Numbered from the stretch's first letter, positions 1 to 8,012 are shown. The stretch is 64,000 bases of DNA from Listeria valentina (GCF_011800755.1 NZ_JAATJW010000005.1:1-64000); one strand, 5' to 3'. Program-made: numbers and translations. Notes: generated by a model not told the origin, from the letters alone.

Positions 1-326
1 TTCCCAAAAGTTGAAAAATGCGGGATTTTACTATTGAAATCATAGCCTAAAAACCAGCGATAAGCTGTATTGGTTTCGACTTCCTTAATCGTTTGTCGCA
101 TGGAACGAATGCCAAATAGATATTGAATCAGCACGAGCTTAATTAAAACAACAGGATCTACACTCGGTCTTCCTGTGTGTGAATAGGTGTGTTCCACTAG
201 CGGATAAATAAAATCAAAGTCAATCACAGCATCTACTTTACGAACCAAATGATCTTCTGGCACTAAATCGTCCATCGAAATAGCCACCATTTGATGGCGG
301 ATCTCATCTTGATGTTTTGATAACAT
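1..326 (-). mobile_element. IS1182-type transposase, N-terminal part (cut by window edge)
   Basis: This reading frame is open at the left edge and codes for about 108 residues. It starts at an ATG at 326 behind a GGAGGGA ribosome binding site. The translation has the DUF772-type transposase N-terminus: a GRPSVDPVVLIKLVLIQYLF stretch, then FGIRSMRQTIKEVETN, and an HFSTFG motif at the edge. These are typical of the IS1182 group of DDE transposases, which cut and insert the element. The catalytic acidic residues lie outside the window, so whether the copy is intact cannot be judged. It points away from yqzC, and the element's end lies near 417. Confidence 0.85.
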
Positions 327-370
327 GTCTATCCCTCCAGTTTTATGTATGTTCTATCACAAGTATATCT

Positions 371-416
371 AAAAAAAGACTGTAAACAAAGTTTTTCACT
401 ACTTTGTCTACAGTCT
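371..416 (-). terminator. Intrinsic terminator inside the IS end
   Basis: Positions 377-392 and 401-416 form a 16-bp inverted repeat with one mismatch and an 8-nt loop. On the minus strand the second arm is followed by seven T (371-377). Transcripts coming from yqzD-yqzC would stop here before reaching the transposase start at 326. It therefore probably insulates the transposase and now serves as the operon's terminator. Confidence 0.7.
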
Positions 417-417
417 G

Positions 418-442
418 GATTGTCCCAACTTTTGGGACAATC
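418..442. repeat. Perfect palindrome at the IS junction, former yqzC terminator stem
   Basis: An 11-bp perfect inverted repeat (418-428 and 432-442) with a CTT loop directly abuts the presumed IS end CCAGACTG (minus strand). On the yqzC side it is flanked by a run of A, but the matching T run on the far side is replaced by IS sequence. The simplest reading is that the element inserted at the base of a bidirectional terminator hairpin. Confidence 0.6.
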
Positions 443-446
443 TTTT

Positions 447-929
447 TTATTGGTGAGCTAATTTTTTAGCAATTTCTTCGTAACTCATCTTGCTGTTCAA
501 GTCATACGAGCCATCACGAACATATTTTTCATAATCATTTTGTTTTAAAAACTTTTCAAAATCAGAAGCACTTTTGACAATTCCGTTTTTCTCAAGATCT
601 TCACTTGCTTTTGAAGAAGGATCACCTTTTGCAATTACAAGTTTATAATTTTTAACTTCATTTTTCTTCTTTTCTTCGTCTGCTTTTTTCTGAGCTTCAA
701 GGCGCTTAGCTTCGTCTTGATTATTTTTTTCTAGTTCTTGCTTAGCAAGCAGTTTTTCATACTTAGCTTTCCAAGTTGCACTGTTTTCTTCGCTATTTTT
801 ATTTACCGTTGTTGTTTTTTTACTTTCTTTTGCTGCATTCGAATCTACAGAAAAGAACTGATTGAAAACGAAGAGAACCACTGCTGAAATGAGCAATCCA
901 AGTGCAATCATACGCAGATTGTTTTTCAA
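447..929 (-). CDS. YqzC-like membrane-anchored protein with YceG/MltG-like C-terminus
   Basis: This 160-residue protein has an N-terminal membrane segment (about residues 6-26). A Lys/Glu/Ala-rich stretch likely to be coiled coil follows (about 50-95). The C-terminal domain, from about 96, has GDPSSKASEDLEKNGIVK and then DGSYDLNSKMSYEEI, which resembles the LysM-like small subdomain of MltG/YceG transglycosylases, but no catalytic domain is present. The start is TTG at 929 behind AAAGGAG with 10-nt spacing. Position and order match B. subtilis yqzC next to yqzD. The function is unknown; the domain suggests a cell-envelope role. The gene follows yqzD by 46 nt, probably in one transcript. Confidence 0.75.
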   Translation of the reverse strand: MKNNLRMIALGLLISAVVLFVFNQFFSVDSNAAKESKKTTTVNKNSEENSATWKAKYEKLLAKQELEKNNQDEAKRLEAQKKADEEKKKNEVKNYKLVIAKGDPSSKASEDLEKNGIVKSASDFEKFLKQNDYEKYVRDGSYDLNSKMSYEEIAKKLAHQ

Positions 930-975
930 AAGGGAATACTCCTTTCTGTATTAGTTTCTCTATTCAAAATGGATT

Positions 976-1353
976 TTAATGTTCCAAATATTCTTCAATA
1001 GTTTGTTCAATCTCTTCTTTTGGAAGAGTAACTTGTTCAACAATTTCATCCACAGAAATCCCACTCGTATAAAGGGTAATTACTTGTTTTTTCAGTAAAG
1101 ATTTCATTTTTGGACTTACACTTTCTGCCTCTGTTTCAGCATCTTCATCAGCTTGTTCGGCTGGTTCTTTCGTTATGTTCATAGCTTTTTCAAGCAATGA
1201 AACCCGCTTTTTGAGCTCGTAATTTTCATGCATCAACTGTGAAGCGACTTCTTCTAATTCTGTTTCAATTTGTTTGCTTTCATCTTTTTGCATAAACGAA
1301 AGAACAAACAATGCGATGGCAGCAATCAGAAGGATTATGATCACGACTGTCAT
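976..1353 (-). CDS. YqzD-like small membrane protein
   Basis: I chose the ATG at 1353 (125 residues) because AGAGGTG lies 10 nt upstream of it. The longer frame from 1389 has no ribosome binding site. The protein has one N-terminal membrane helix (MTVVIIILLIAAIALFVLSF). A charged region with a short predicted coiled coil follows, and the C-terminus (LLKKQVITLYTSGISVDEIV) looks like a small helix-turn-helix-like fold. It is divergent from rpmG, as in B. subtilis, where this locus holds yqzD. The function is not known. Confidence 0.75.
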   Translation of the reverse strand: MTVVIIILLIAAIALFVLSFMQKDESKQIETELEEVASQLMHENYELKKRVSLLEKAMNITKEPAEQADEDAETEAESVSPKMKSLLKKQVITLYTSGISVDEIVEQVTLPKEEIEQTIEEYLEH

Positions 1354-1471
1354 TATGGAGTAACACCTCTTTTCCCTGTTCCTATACATACATTTATACC
1401 ATAAAAACTCTATTCTTGGCTATGGATATTCCAATTTGTAAAGAAAATAAAAAGAAAGCAGCTTTCGAACC

Positions 1472-1500
1472 TTGCGGAAATAGAGGAAAGATGGTATCAT
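1472..1500 (+). promoter_or_regulatory. Likely sigma-A promoter for rpmG
   Basis: TTGCGG at 1472-1477 and TATCAT at 1495-1500 are separated by 17 nt. They lie about 50 nt upstream of the rpmG start in the divergent yqzD-rpmG gap. Confidence 0.5.
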
Positions 1501-1547
1501 TATACAGGTTATAAAATACTCTTTCGCAAAGATTTGGAGGGAAAACA

Positions 1548-1697
1548 ATGCGCGTAAACATTACTTTAGAATGTACCGAATGTGGCGATCGCAACTACAT
1601 TACAACTAAAAATAAACGTGAAAATCCTGAACGTATTGAACTAAAAAAATATTGTCCAAGATTGCGTCGTGTGACTTTGCACCGCGAAACGAAATAA
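1548..1697 (+). CDS. rpmG: 50S ribosomal protein L33
   Basis: A 49-residue protein beginning [17 protein letters not shown] and ending LHRETK, the normal length and sequence for bacterial L33 of the RpmGA type. C9 and C12 form a CxxC pair and a further Cys sits in KKYCPR. It is a component of the large ribosomal subunit. GGAGGG lies upstream of the ATG. The next gene (5-FCL) starts 49 nt downstream, so the two are probably cotranscribed. The gene was found by translating the gap and is too short for a standard ORF cut-off. Confidence 0.95.
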   Translation: MRVNITLECTECGDRNYITTKNKRENPERIELKKYCPRLRRVTLHRETK

Positions 1698-1746
1698 GCA
1701 GCAGACTTTCCTGTTGCTTTTTCTTTTTAAGGAGGTTTCAGAAAAA

Positions 1747-2286
1747 ATGGAGAAGGGCAAGCTTAGAACGGAAACATTAAAGTTACTGACATCACTTGAT
1801 AAAACAGAGCATAACGAGAAGTCACTTAAGTTAGCTGAACTTCTTTTTGAAACTGAAGAATGGAAGCGTGCTCATTTTGTGGGTATCACGTTATCGCGTC
1901 ACCCTGAAATTGGGACAGAAGCAATTATTCGTAGGGCATGGGAAACGGGAAAGAAAATAGCTATTCCTGAGACACTCTATCCAGGTCATAGAATGCAATT
2001 TCGAGAATATGAAAACGGCGATCAGCTGATTAAAAAAAAGTTTGATTTGATGGAACCGAGTGAAAAGGCAAAGCTAGTTCCAAAAAGCGAGCTATCCTTA
2101 CTCGTCGTTCCAGGAGTTGTCTTTAATTCCGCAGGCTACAGAATAGGCTTTGGTGGCGGATTTTATGACAGATATTTGATGGATTTCCCTGGTGATACGA
2201 TTTCTTTAGCTTTTTCAGAACAAGTTAATGAAGAACTAGTTACTGAAGATCACGATATTCCGGTTCAAAAAGTTTTGGTAATTTGA
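1747..2286 (+). CDS. 5-formyltetrahydrofolate cyclo-ligase
   Basis: A 179-residue cytosolic enzyme that converts 5-formyl-THF to 5,10-methenyl-THF using ATP. The family signature is GYRIGFGGGFYDRYL near the C-terminus, with the Gly-rich nucleotide-binding loop and Tyr-Asp. The start is the ATG at 1747 because AAGGAGG lies 11 nt upstream; the frame could extend to 1714 but lacks a binding site there. It corresponds to B. subtilis YqgN and sits in the same place between rpmG and gluP. It links to folD and gcvT, the other folate one-carbon genes in this window. Confidence 0.9.
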   Translation: MEKGKLRTETLKLLTSLDKTEHNEKSLKLAELLFETEEWKRAHFVGITLSRHPEIGTEAIIRRAWETGKKIAIPETLYPGHRMQFREYENGDQLIKKKFDLMEPSEKAKLVPKSELSLLVVPGVVFNSAGYRIGFGGGFYDRYLMDFPGDTISLAFSEQVNEELVTEDHDIPVQKVLVI

Positions 2287-2314
2287 TAAATAGAGTTTGT
2301 GATAAATTTTCATA

Positions 2315-2350
2315 AAAACAGGTCCTGTTGTTTACAATGCCTGTTTTTTT
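2315..2350 (+). terminator. Intrinsic terminator after 5-FCL
   Basis: AAAACAGG (2315-2322) pairs with CCTGTTTT (2340-2347), followed by further T. The loop is long (17 nt), so strength may be moderate. Confidence 0.55.
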
Positions 2351-2401
2351 GCGTATAGTAGTATGTATAATAGGCAATTTAGATAGAAAGCAGGGAATTG
2401 T

Positions 2402-3958
2402 TTGAGTCTCCAAGAAAATTATATTTTCTGGCGATTGACTAATTACTTTTTAGAGCAAGAAAACTATCGCTTGATTCATTTACATGAAGAAAAGCATGAA
2501 TTGTGGTTAGAAAATCCCAGTCAAAAAAAACGCCCGGTAATACGCATTCAAATTCGTGAAATGGGATGGACGAGTGTCGTTGAAAGGGATATGAACCATA
2601 CTTTTAATGTGGCTGAAAATTTACGGAAGCAAATTGGTGCTCCGTTTCTTCAAGTTGCTAATATTTATATCACTCCGTTTGCTCCAGTAGGGGAGGAAAC
2701 GTTGTTTAATGAACAAACTAAAAATCAAAATGGAAAAATTAACATTCAAAATTTGCTTGTTTCGTCTGAGCGTCTTCAAGCAGATTTTCATACCCTTGAA
2801 AAGCAGCTTGCAATTCCAGCAGGGACATTTCAGGCTGAGTCGAATCTAACAGAAGAACAAGTTGTCAATGAACGCCAGAATGTTATTACGTATATTACGA
2901 AAAAAGTTAATGACGAAGAGCAAAAAGCAAGAAAGTCAAAGCCGTATATCACTTATGGCTTCATTTTACTACAAGCTTTGTACTTTATATGGGTGTTTTT
3001 GAAAGACAGTTCGCTGAATACTTATACGCTTGTAGAATGGGGAGCAAAATTCAATCCGCTTATTTATGAAGGAGAATGGTGGCGTTTTGTTTCGCCAATA
3101 TTTCTCCATGCAGGTCTTATGCATATTGCGGCTAACTGTTTAATGATCTATATTGTTGGACCTTGGGCAGAAAGACTTTACGGGCGTTCTCGTTACGCAT
3201 TAATTCTTATTTTAGGAGGAATTGCAGGGAACATCGCGAGCTTTGCCTTAAATAGTAGTGTTGCTGTTGGATCAAGTACAGCTGTTTTTGCACTGTTTGG
3301 CTGCTTACTTTATCTAGTAGTTTTAAAGCCACATTTATATGCAAAGACAATAGGCGTAAATATCGCTGTTCTTGTAGCTATTAATCTAGTGCTTGATTTG
3401 TTCATGCCTAGTGTTGATTTGGCGGGACATGTAGGAGGACTTGTAGGTGGTTTCTTCTTGGCAGGTGCTCTTTCTATTCCACACCAATACTTTAATCTCC
3501 GCCGAATCCTGTACGGCGTGGCGGTACTGATTTTAGCAGGACTTTTCTTATACATGGGCTTTGAACGAACGAATGAACCAGTTGATCCTGCAACAGCCAA
3601 TGGAGTTGCACAATATTACTTGAGAGAAAATAACCAAAAAGAAGCGAATAAGCTTTTCAGCTATTTAGAAAAGAGTCGGAGTGCTGATGAGTATAGTTAT
3701 ACGTTAATGGCTAGTCAGGCGCTTACGAAGAAAGAGTTTCGTGTAGCAAAAGATAAAGCAAATGAAGCTATTCGACTTAATAACCAATTGCCGCAACCGC
3801 ATTATATACTTGCGATTTGTTATTTACAAGACGGAAATGATAAGGAAGCACTGAAGCATGCGGAAATGGCAAAAAATCTTTCACCTGATAAAGTTTATCA
3901 AGATTTATTTCATCAGCTTCAACAAAATAATCTAAAGAAACCAGAGGGGTCGCTATGA
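2402..3958 (+). CDS. gluP: Rhomboid family intramembrane protease with C-terminal TPR (YqgP/GluP)
   Basis: A 518-residue membrane protein. It has a soluble N-terminal domain (about 1-175), a rhomboid core of several helices (about 180-385) and a TPR-like C-terminus (about 395-510). The length agrees with B. subtilis GluP, a rhomboid linked to membrane-protein turnover and, in B. subtilis, to MgtE cleavage. The rhomboid residues are N245 in the HIAANCLM helix, a Ser at 292 and H343 in GHVGG. The usual GxSG serine motif reads G-S-S-T (290-293): the serine is kept but the last Gly is Thr. The start is TTG at 2402 with a weak upstream AGGGA. Its stop overlaps yqgQ by 4 nt (ATGA). Confidence 0.9.
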   Translation: MSLQENYIFWRLTNYFLEQENYRLIHLHEEKHELWLENPSQKKRPVIRIQIREMGWTSVVERDMNHTFNVAENLRKQIGAPFLQVANIYITPFAPVGEETLFNEQTKNQNGKINIQNLLVSSERLQADFHTLEKQLAIPAGTFQAESNLTEEQVVNERQNVITYITKKVNDEEQKARKSKPYITYGFILLQALYFIWVFLKDSSLNTYTLVEWGAKFNPLIYEGEWWRFVSPIFLHAGLMHIAANCLMIYIVGPWAERLYGRSRYALILILGGIAGNIASFALNSSVAVGSSTAVFALFGCLLYLVVLKPHLYAKTIGVNIAVLVAINLVLDLFMPSVDLAGHVGGLVGGFFLAGALSIPHQYFNLRRILYGVAVLILAGLFLYMGFERTNEPVDPATANGVAQYYLRENNQKEANKLFSYLEKSRSADEYSYTLMASQALTKKEFRVAKDKANEAIRLNNQLPQPHYILAICYLQDGNDKEALKHAEMAKNLSPDKVYQDLFHQLQQNNLKKPEGSL

Positions 3959-4164
3959 ATTCAGTATACGATGTCCAACAGTTACTTAAAAAATATGGGG
4001 TTTTTGTCTATTTAGGGAAGCGTGAATATGATATTGAAATGATGGAGCATGAACTAACAGGGCTTTTTAAACATCAACTATTAGATAGGGAAATATATGC
4101 AAGAGCCAGGAGTATTTTAAAGCAAGAGTTGATCAAAGAACAAAAGAAAAACAGCTGCCTTTGA
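3955..4164 (+). CDS. yqgQ: YqgQ-like small protein (DUF910)
   Basis: A 69-residue basic protein beginning MNSVYDVQQLLKKYGVFVYL. It matches the YqgQ family of small helical proteins found between gluP and glcK in Bacillales. No catalytic motif is visible. The start overlaps the gluP stop as ATGA, so translation is coupled, and glcK begins 24 nt downstream. The function is unknown; a nucleic-acid-binding role has been suggested for the family from structure, but nothing in this sequence proves it. Confidence 0.85.
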   Translation: MNSVYDVQQLLKKYGVFVYLGKREYDIEMMEHELTGLFKHQLLDREIYARARSILKQELIKEQKKNSCL

Positions 4165-4188
4165 GCAGTAAAAAGGAGCAAGTCGCGA

Positions 4189-5169
4189 ATGGAAAAGAAA
4201 TTGATTGGCGTTGATCTTGGTGGAACAACAGCAAAAATTGCGGTTTTAACAAAAGATGGTGAAATTGAAGAGAAGTGGAGTATCCGTACAAACACGGAGG
4301 ATAAGGGTTCTCATATCGTTCGTGAGATTGGTGATAGTGTCAATCAAAAGTTAACGGAACTCCAAATGGACAACAGCGAATTCTACGGCATTGGTGTCGG
4401 AACTCCAGGAACAGTGAATTACGAAACTGGAACGGTAAAAGGAGCTTATAATTTAAATTGGGTGGAAGAGCAAAATGTTTCAGAGGAGTTAGAGCGACTC
4501 ACAGGGCTATCGATTCAACTGGATAATGATGCGAATGTTGCAGCGCTTGGTGAACGCTGGAAAGGTGCTGGAGAAGGCGGAGCCAACGTTGTCTTTGTCA
4601 CGCTTGGAACAGGAGTAGGCGGCGGGATTTTTGCAGAAGGAAAAATTCTTCACGGCGTGAGAGGGGCGGCTGGCGAAATTGGGCATGTGACGGTTGTTCC
4701 AGAAAATGGCTATCAGTGTACGTGTGGGAAGACAGGGTGCTTAGAAACGGTTGCTTCTGCTACTGGAATTGTACGTGTAGCGAAAGATCTTGCCAAAGAA
4801 TATAAAGGCTACTCAAAGCTTGCAAACTTGATTCAAAATGGCTCTAAAATTAGTTCAAAATTGATTTTTGATTTTGAGAAAGATGGGGATCCGTTCGCGA
4901 AGAAAGTAGTGGATCGAATTTCATTTTATTTAGCTCTAGCGCTTAGTCATATTGGAAATATGTTAAATCCTGAAAAAATCATTATTGGTGGTGGGGTATC
5001 CGCTGCTGGAGATGCGTTACTAAAACCTGTTAAAGCGTATTTTGAAACCATGGTATTTCCAACGGTCTTAGAATCTACAAAACTTTCCATTGCAACACGT
5101 GGAAATGATGCAGGTGTGATTGGTGCTGCATGGCTTGCGCTTCCAAAAGAAGAAGAAAACAATATTTAA
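4189..5169 (+). CDS. glcK: ROK-family glucokinase
   Basis: A 326-residue cytosolic kinase that phosphorylates glucose to glucose-6-phosphate with ATP. The visible motifs are the N-terminal phosphate loop GVDLGGTTAKIAV, the sugar-binding region with NDANVAALGE, LGTGVGGG, and the ROK zinc motif CTCGKTGCLE after GHVTV. An AAGGAG binding site precedes the ATG. Position and length match B. subtilis GlcK. It is cotranscribed with gluP and yqgQ by spacing. It would feed glycolysis and, through gnd further along, the pentose-phosphate pathway. Confidence 0.93.
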   Translation: MEKKLIGVDLGGTTAKIAVLTKDGEIEEKWSIRTNTEDKGSHIVREIGDSVNQKLTELQMDNSEFYGIGVGTPGTVNYETGTVKGAYNLNWVEEQNVSEELERLTGLSIQLDNDANVAALGERWKGAGEGGANVVFVTLGTGVGGGIFAEGKILHGVRGAAGEIGHVTVVPENGYQCTCGKTGCLETVASATGIVRVAKDLAKEYKGYSKLANLIQNGSKISSKLIFDFEKDGDPFAKKVVDRISFYLALALSHIGNMLNPEKIIIGGGVSAAGDALLKPVKAYFETMVFPTVLESTKLSIATRGNDAGVIGAAWLALPKEEENNI

Positions 5170-5258
5170 ACTTCTGTAAAGCCTTCATTCTATCAGGTTT
5201 GATTCATTTCAAAAAGGGTAATTGGTAGAAATGAATACATTCAGAATGGAGGAAAAAG

Positions 5259-6371
5259 ATGAAAAAGAAATCATTTTGGCCATTGCTCGTTTTGCTAGTG
5301 AGTATTCTTTTCATCTTTTTTGGATGTAAGCAGGACGATAATCGTTCAGCTGAAGAGGGGGAAAATAGTAAACCGGAAGCGAAGACCATAAAGCCGATCA
5401 ACGCGGAAAAGAATGACTTTATTCGTGCCGTAGGTTGGCTTTCTAATGATACAGTTTTAATTCAAAAGCAAACTGCTGAAAAGACACGTTTGATTAAATA
5501 CCATCTTTTTTCTGGAAAAAGTGATGAGCTACTCGAAACAACAGATATTATTTCAGAAATCAAAATTAGCCCAGATTATCAATACTTTTTCATTTATGGC
5601 GTTTCAAAAGAGAATAAGGTTGCATTAACTATATATGACAGTAGTTCTGGCGAAAAGATTGAGAGTCACGCGATGCAACCTTTGGCTGCCAATTTTTATT
5701 GGAATCCAGATTCTCCGGAGAAACTGATGGTTATTGTTTATGAACAGAACTTTTCTTACTCAGCTTATGTTTATGACTTTTCAAAAAATGATTATAAAGC
5801 TGTTTCACTTCCTTCTTCGTTAATTTCTTGGTATGGAGATAATTTATATTTAGCAAATCAAAAGAACAGTCAAAGCGAACTTGGAAATTTATATCTGCAG
5901 AATATCCATTCAGATTCTGAGAAGGATTTAGTTGCAGCTAATATTTTTGAATTTGCGACCAATCGGAACTTACTACTGACCATTGAAGAAGCAAATTCTG
6001 AGGATAAAGTTACTTATAATTTTCGCTCAAGTGGCTTCGAATCACTTTCGAAATATGATATGCCACGTGAATATGACAAACTAGGCACCTTTATTCCTTA
6101 TTTCGATTTGAATTTCTCTAGAAAACAATTTACGAGTTTCGAGCCTTATGAAAGCCGTGAAATTGGCCCTGTACAGGGTGAATATAAATTAGTTCAGATT
6201 GACCCAGAGACAGGGAAAAAGCGAACCATCTTAGAACTGGTAGATAATCAGCCACTGCTTAGCTCACCTAATGGAAACTACCTGTTATATGGATATCAAT
6301 ATGAAAAAATGATTGATTTATCAAAGAAAGAAGTAGACGATTTTATAGAAAAAGAAGACGATACTTATTAA
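5259..6371 (+). CDS. YqgU-like lipoprotein
   Basis: A 370-residue secreted lipoprotein. It has a lysine-rich start, a hydrophobic segment and a lipobox-like FFGC with the lipidated Cys at 23. The mature part contains repeated short beta-strand stretches (for example RAVGWLSNDTVLIQK and KLGTFIPYFDLNF) that suggest a beta-propeller-like fold; this is inference. It matches B. subtilis YqgU in place and size, and the function is unknown. GGAGG precedes the ATG. It stands 89 nt behind glcK and converges on the comG operon. Confidence 0.8.
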   Translation: MKKKSFWPLLVLLVSILFIFFGCKQDDNRSAEEGENSKPEAKTIKPINAEKNDFIRAVGWLSNDTVLIQKQTAEKTRLIKYHLFSGKSDELLETTDIISEIKISPDYQYFFIYGVSKENKVALTIYDSSSGEKIESHAMQPLAANFYWNPDSPEKLMVIVYEQNFSYSAYVYDFSKNDYKAVSLPSSLISWYGDNLYLANQKNSQSELGNLYLQNIHSDSEKDLVAANIFEFATNRNLLLTIEEANSEDKVTYNFRSSGFESLSKYDMPREYDKLGTFIPYFDLNFSRKQFTSFEPYESREIGPVQGEYKLVQIDPETGKKRTILELVDNQPLLSSPNGNYLLYGYQYEKMIDLSKKEVDDFIEKEDDTY

Positions 6372-6403
6372 AAGATATCTTGTTTGATAGGAGTTTGTTG
6401 CAA

Positions 6404-6430
6404 GACTCTATTCGGATGAGCTGTCTTTTT
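6404..6430 (+). terminator. Weak terminator-like hairpin after the YqgU-like gene
   Basis: A short bulged stem (AGAC near 6404 against GTCT near 6421) is followed by seven T in the plus direction (6424-6430). The stem is weak, and the T run doubles as lysine codons near the end of comGG on the other strand. Confidence 0.3.
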
Positions 6431-6572
6431 TTATTTGGGTTTTATAATAGTCTTGCCAACTTTTTTCGAACATGATTTGTCTTTCAAAAAGAAGAGTTAC
6501 AGTTGTAACAGTCATCAAAGTTAAAGATAGTAAAAATAAAGTAACTAGCAAAGTAAAACCATTTTTATTCAT
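6408..6572 (-). CDS. comGG: ComGG-like short pseudopilin
   Basis: A 54-residue reading frame that overlaps the comGF end by 8 nt. It begins MNKNGFTLLVTLFLLSLTLM, a prepilin-type leader (NG before FTL) plus hydrophobic helix, then a charged tail ending KKDSSSE. By position it is the last comG gene. ComGG of B. subtilis is about 120 residues, so this copy is short. It also has no Glu at position 5 of the mature helix. Only 36 nt separate its stop from the convergent lipoprotein gene, so no lost C-terminus can be hiding downstream. It is below common ORF size limits. Confidence 0.65.
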   Translation of the reverse strand: MNKNGFTLLVTLFLLSLTLMTVTTVTLLFERQIMFEKSWQDYYKTQIKKDSSSE

Positions 6573-7035
6573 TTTTGACATCTCCATGAAGAGGGATTTT
6601 GGTCTGCAATAAGTGCTTCGCTTTGGACTCTACTATTATTTCTAAATCATTGGTCGAAGTTTTAGTTTGAAAAGACTGGATATTGGTTAAAATGGGTTCG
6701 TGTCCTCGCCCGTCAACTTGCTTTCGGATTAGTGAGTGGTATTTGGAATAGCAAACTTCTTTTTCATCTTTAACAAAACAGAATCCATCTGGACGGATCG
6801 TTGAAATAGCGTGATCGCCTTTTTCTTCTTGTAATTGCTTTAAAAATAAGTGCCATTCAGCCGAAGTGGCTACTTCACTTGCTTGAATGATTTTATGTTC
6901 CACTTGAAGGGCGAGCGGGAGAAGAGAAAAAATAGACGTGACAGCTAAAAGAGATAAAAGAGCTTCAATTAAAGTGAAGCCATTTTTTCTGGCTTGATTA
7001 AAAAGAGAGGCAGACTTGTTGCTTTCTTTTTCCAC
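6565..7035 (-). CDS. comGF: Competence pseudopilin ComGF
   Basis: A 156-residue minor pseudopilin of the DNA-uptake machinery. It has a short leader, the NGFTLIEALLSLLAVTSIFS processing site and helix at about residues 18-38, and a C-terminal beta-rich domain with two Cys (GFCFV and EVCYS) that could form a disulfide. The start is GTG at 7035 behind AAAGGAGG with 11-nt spacing. It overlaps comGE by 38 nt, which implies coupled translation. The prepilin peptidase ComC is not in this window. Confidence 0.85.
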   Translation of the reverse strand: MEKESNKSASLFNQARKNGFTLIEALLSLLAVTSIFSLLPLALQVEHKIIQASEVATSAEWHLFLKQLQEEKGDHAISTIRPDGFCFVKDEKEVCYSKYHSLIRKQVDGRGHEPILTNIQSFQTKTSTNDLEIIVESKAKHLLQTKIPLHGDVKNE

Positions 7036-7282
7036 AAATAACCCAACCTCCTTTAGAAGCTTTTATTTCAATTTCTTCGTTTCTGGAATAGATTTTTATA
7101 GGGTGACCAGAAAAAAGTTTTACTTCATCATACATTTTCTGATAGAGCATCGTTTGTTCGCGTTCGTTATCCAACCGGTTGATCAAGTTCCATAAAAATG
7201 GAAAGAGGACAGTACAAATGATGAGTAGCGTGCTTAAGGAAAGAATACTTTCGATGAGTGAAAAGCCATTAATTTTCTTCAA
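6998..7282 (-). CDS. comGE: Competence pseudopilin ComGE
   Basis: A 94-residue minor pseudopilin. I start it at TTG 7282 because GGGAAAGGACG lies upstream and the product then begins MKKINGFSLIESIL, a correct short prepilin leader. The longer frame from 7336 would put 18 extra residues before the leader. Glu at mature position 5 is present, and the C-terminus ends in GGWVICGKRKQQVC with two Cys. It overlaps comGD by 14 nt. Confidence 0.8.
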   Translation of the reverse strand: MKKINGFSLIESILSLSTLLIICTVLFPFLWNLINRLDNEREQTMLYQKMYDEVKLFSGHPIKIYSRNEEIEIKASKGGWVICGKRKQQVCLSF

Positions 7283-7694
7283 TATTAAATCGTCCTTTCC
7301 CAATTTGAAATTTAAGTTGATAGTTTCGCGTCTCACCTTGCCACTTCACGGTTCGAAATCGATTAATGTGCCCAGTTTGGGGAAGAAATTTAAAGTTTTC
7401 TTCTTTTTTAATCCGCATGCTATTTGGGTATTTTTCGATTAAATCTGGTTTATCGCTCCTTTGGATAATGAGTTGATCTCGTTTGAATCGAAGTTCAACA
7501 GGCTCGCTTTGTTGAAGTAGTGCTTCGGACTGAGCAAGATAAATATCTGCCTTTAAAATTTGAAAGAACTGTTTTTCTTCTATTTTTCTAAGTGAGCGAA
7601 ATGCGGGAGGAACTGAACAACTGATCAGCAATAGAAAGATAGCAAGGACTAAAAGCATTTCTGCAAGGGTGAAGCCATTTGCACTATTTTTCAT
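7269..7694 (-). CDS. comGD: Competence pseudopilin ComGD
   Basis: A 141-residue minor pseudopilin. The start is the ATG at 7694, giving MKNSANGFTLAEMLLVLAIF, with GCGGA 7 nt upstream inside comGC. Earlier in-frame starts (7700, 7733) are poorer. The processing site NGFTLAE with Glu5 and a long hydrophobic helix are present, then a beta-rich domain. It overlaps comGC by 11 nt and comGE by 14 nt. Confidence 0.83.
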   Translation of the reverse strand: MKNSANGFTLAEMLLVLAIFLLLISCSVPPAFRSLRKIEEKQFFQILKADIYLAQSEALLQQSEPVELRFKRDQLIIQRSDKPDLIEKYPNSMRIKKEENFKFLPQTGHINRFRTVKWQGETRNYQLKFQIGKGRFNIEEN

Positions 7695-7995
7695 GAACAT
7701 TTCCGCTGCCATCAATAGTAACAGAATTGCCATTCGGACATTTCTTTTGTTTATTTGATAGGAAACCTTTATCTAAAAGGTCATTAAAAGAAGGGACGTT
7801 GTGATATTCCAGTTCGTAAGCTTGAACTTGAGTTTCTACCATCGAAACAAAAGCACTACAGCCTTTATCATTGATAGATTTGCTTTGCTTTGTAAGGTTC
7901 GGGATGATAAGGAGAAGTAAAACACTCACGACAAGCAAAACCACAAGCATTTCGACCAAAGTAAAACCACGTTCATCACGCCAATTTATTTTCAT
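7684..7995 (-). CDS. comGC: Major competence pseudopilin ComGC
   Basis: A 103-residue major pseudopilin, starting at the ATG at 7995, which is 10 nt from AAGGAG; the ATG at 8001 is only 4 nt away. The leader ends RG before FTLVEMLVVLLVVSVLLLL, the classic processing site with Glu5. Two Cys (KGCSAF and KKCPNG) fit the known intramolecular disulfide of ComGC. It would form the pseudopilus fibre for DNA uptake. It lies 17 nt behind comGB. Confidence 0.9.
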   Translation of the reverse strand: MKINWRDERGFTLVEMLVVLLVVSVLLLLIIPNLTKQSKSINDKGCSAFVSMVETQVQAYELEYHNVPSFNDLLDKGFLSNKQKKCPNGNSVTIDGSGNVHEK

Positions 7996-8012
7996 TATCA
8001 TTACACTCCTTA

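Noticed and set aside
1-13. 12-nt match between the window start and the palindrome at 418-442
   Set aside because: It falls in the conserved HFSTFG codons of the transposase and is most likely chance.
1394-1594. Minus-strand frame of 66 codons over the rpmG promoter region
   Set aside because: It overlaps the clear rpmG gene and its promoter, has no family and no binding site.
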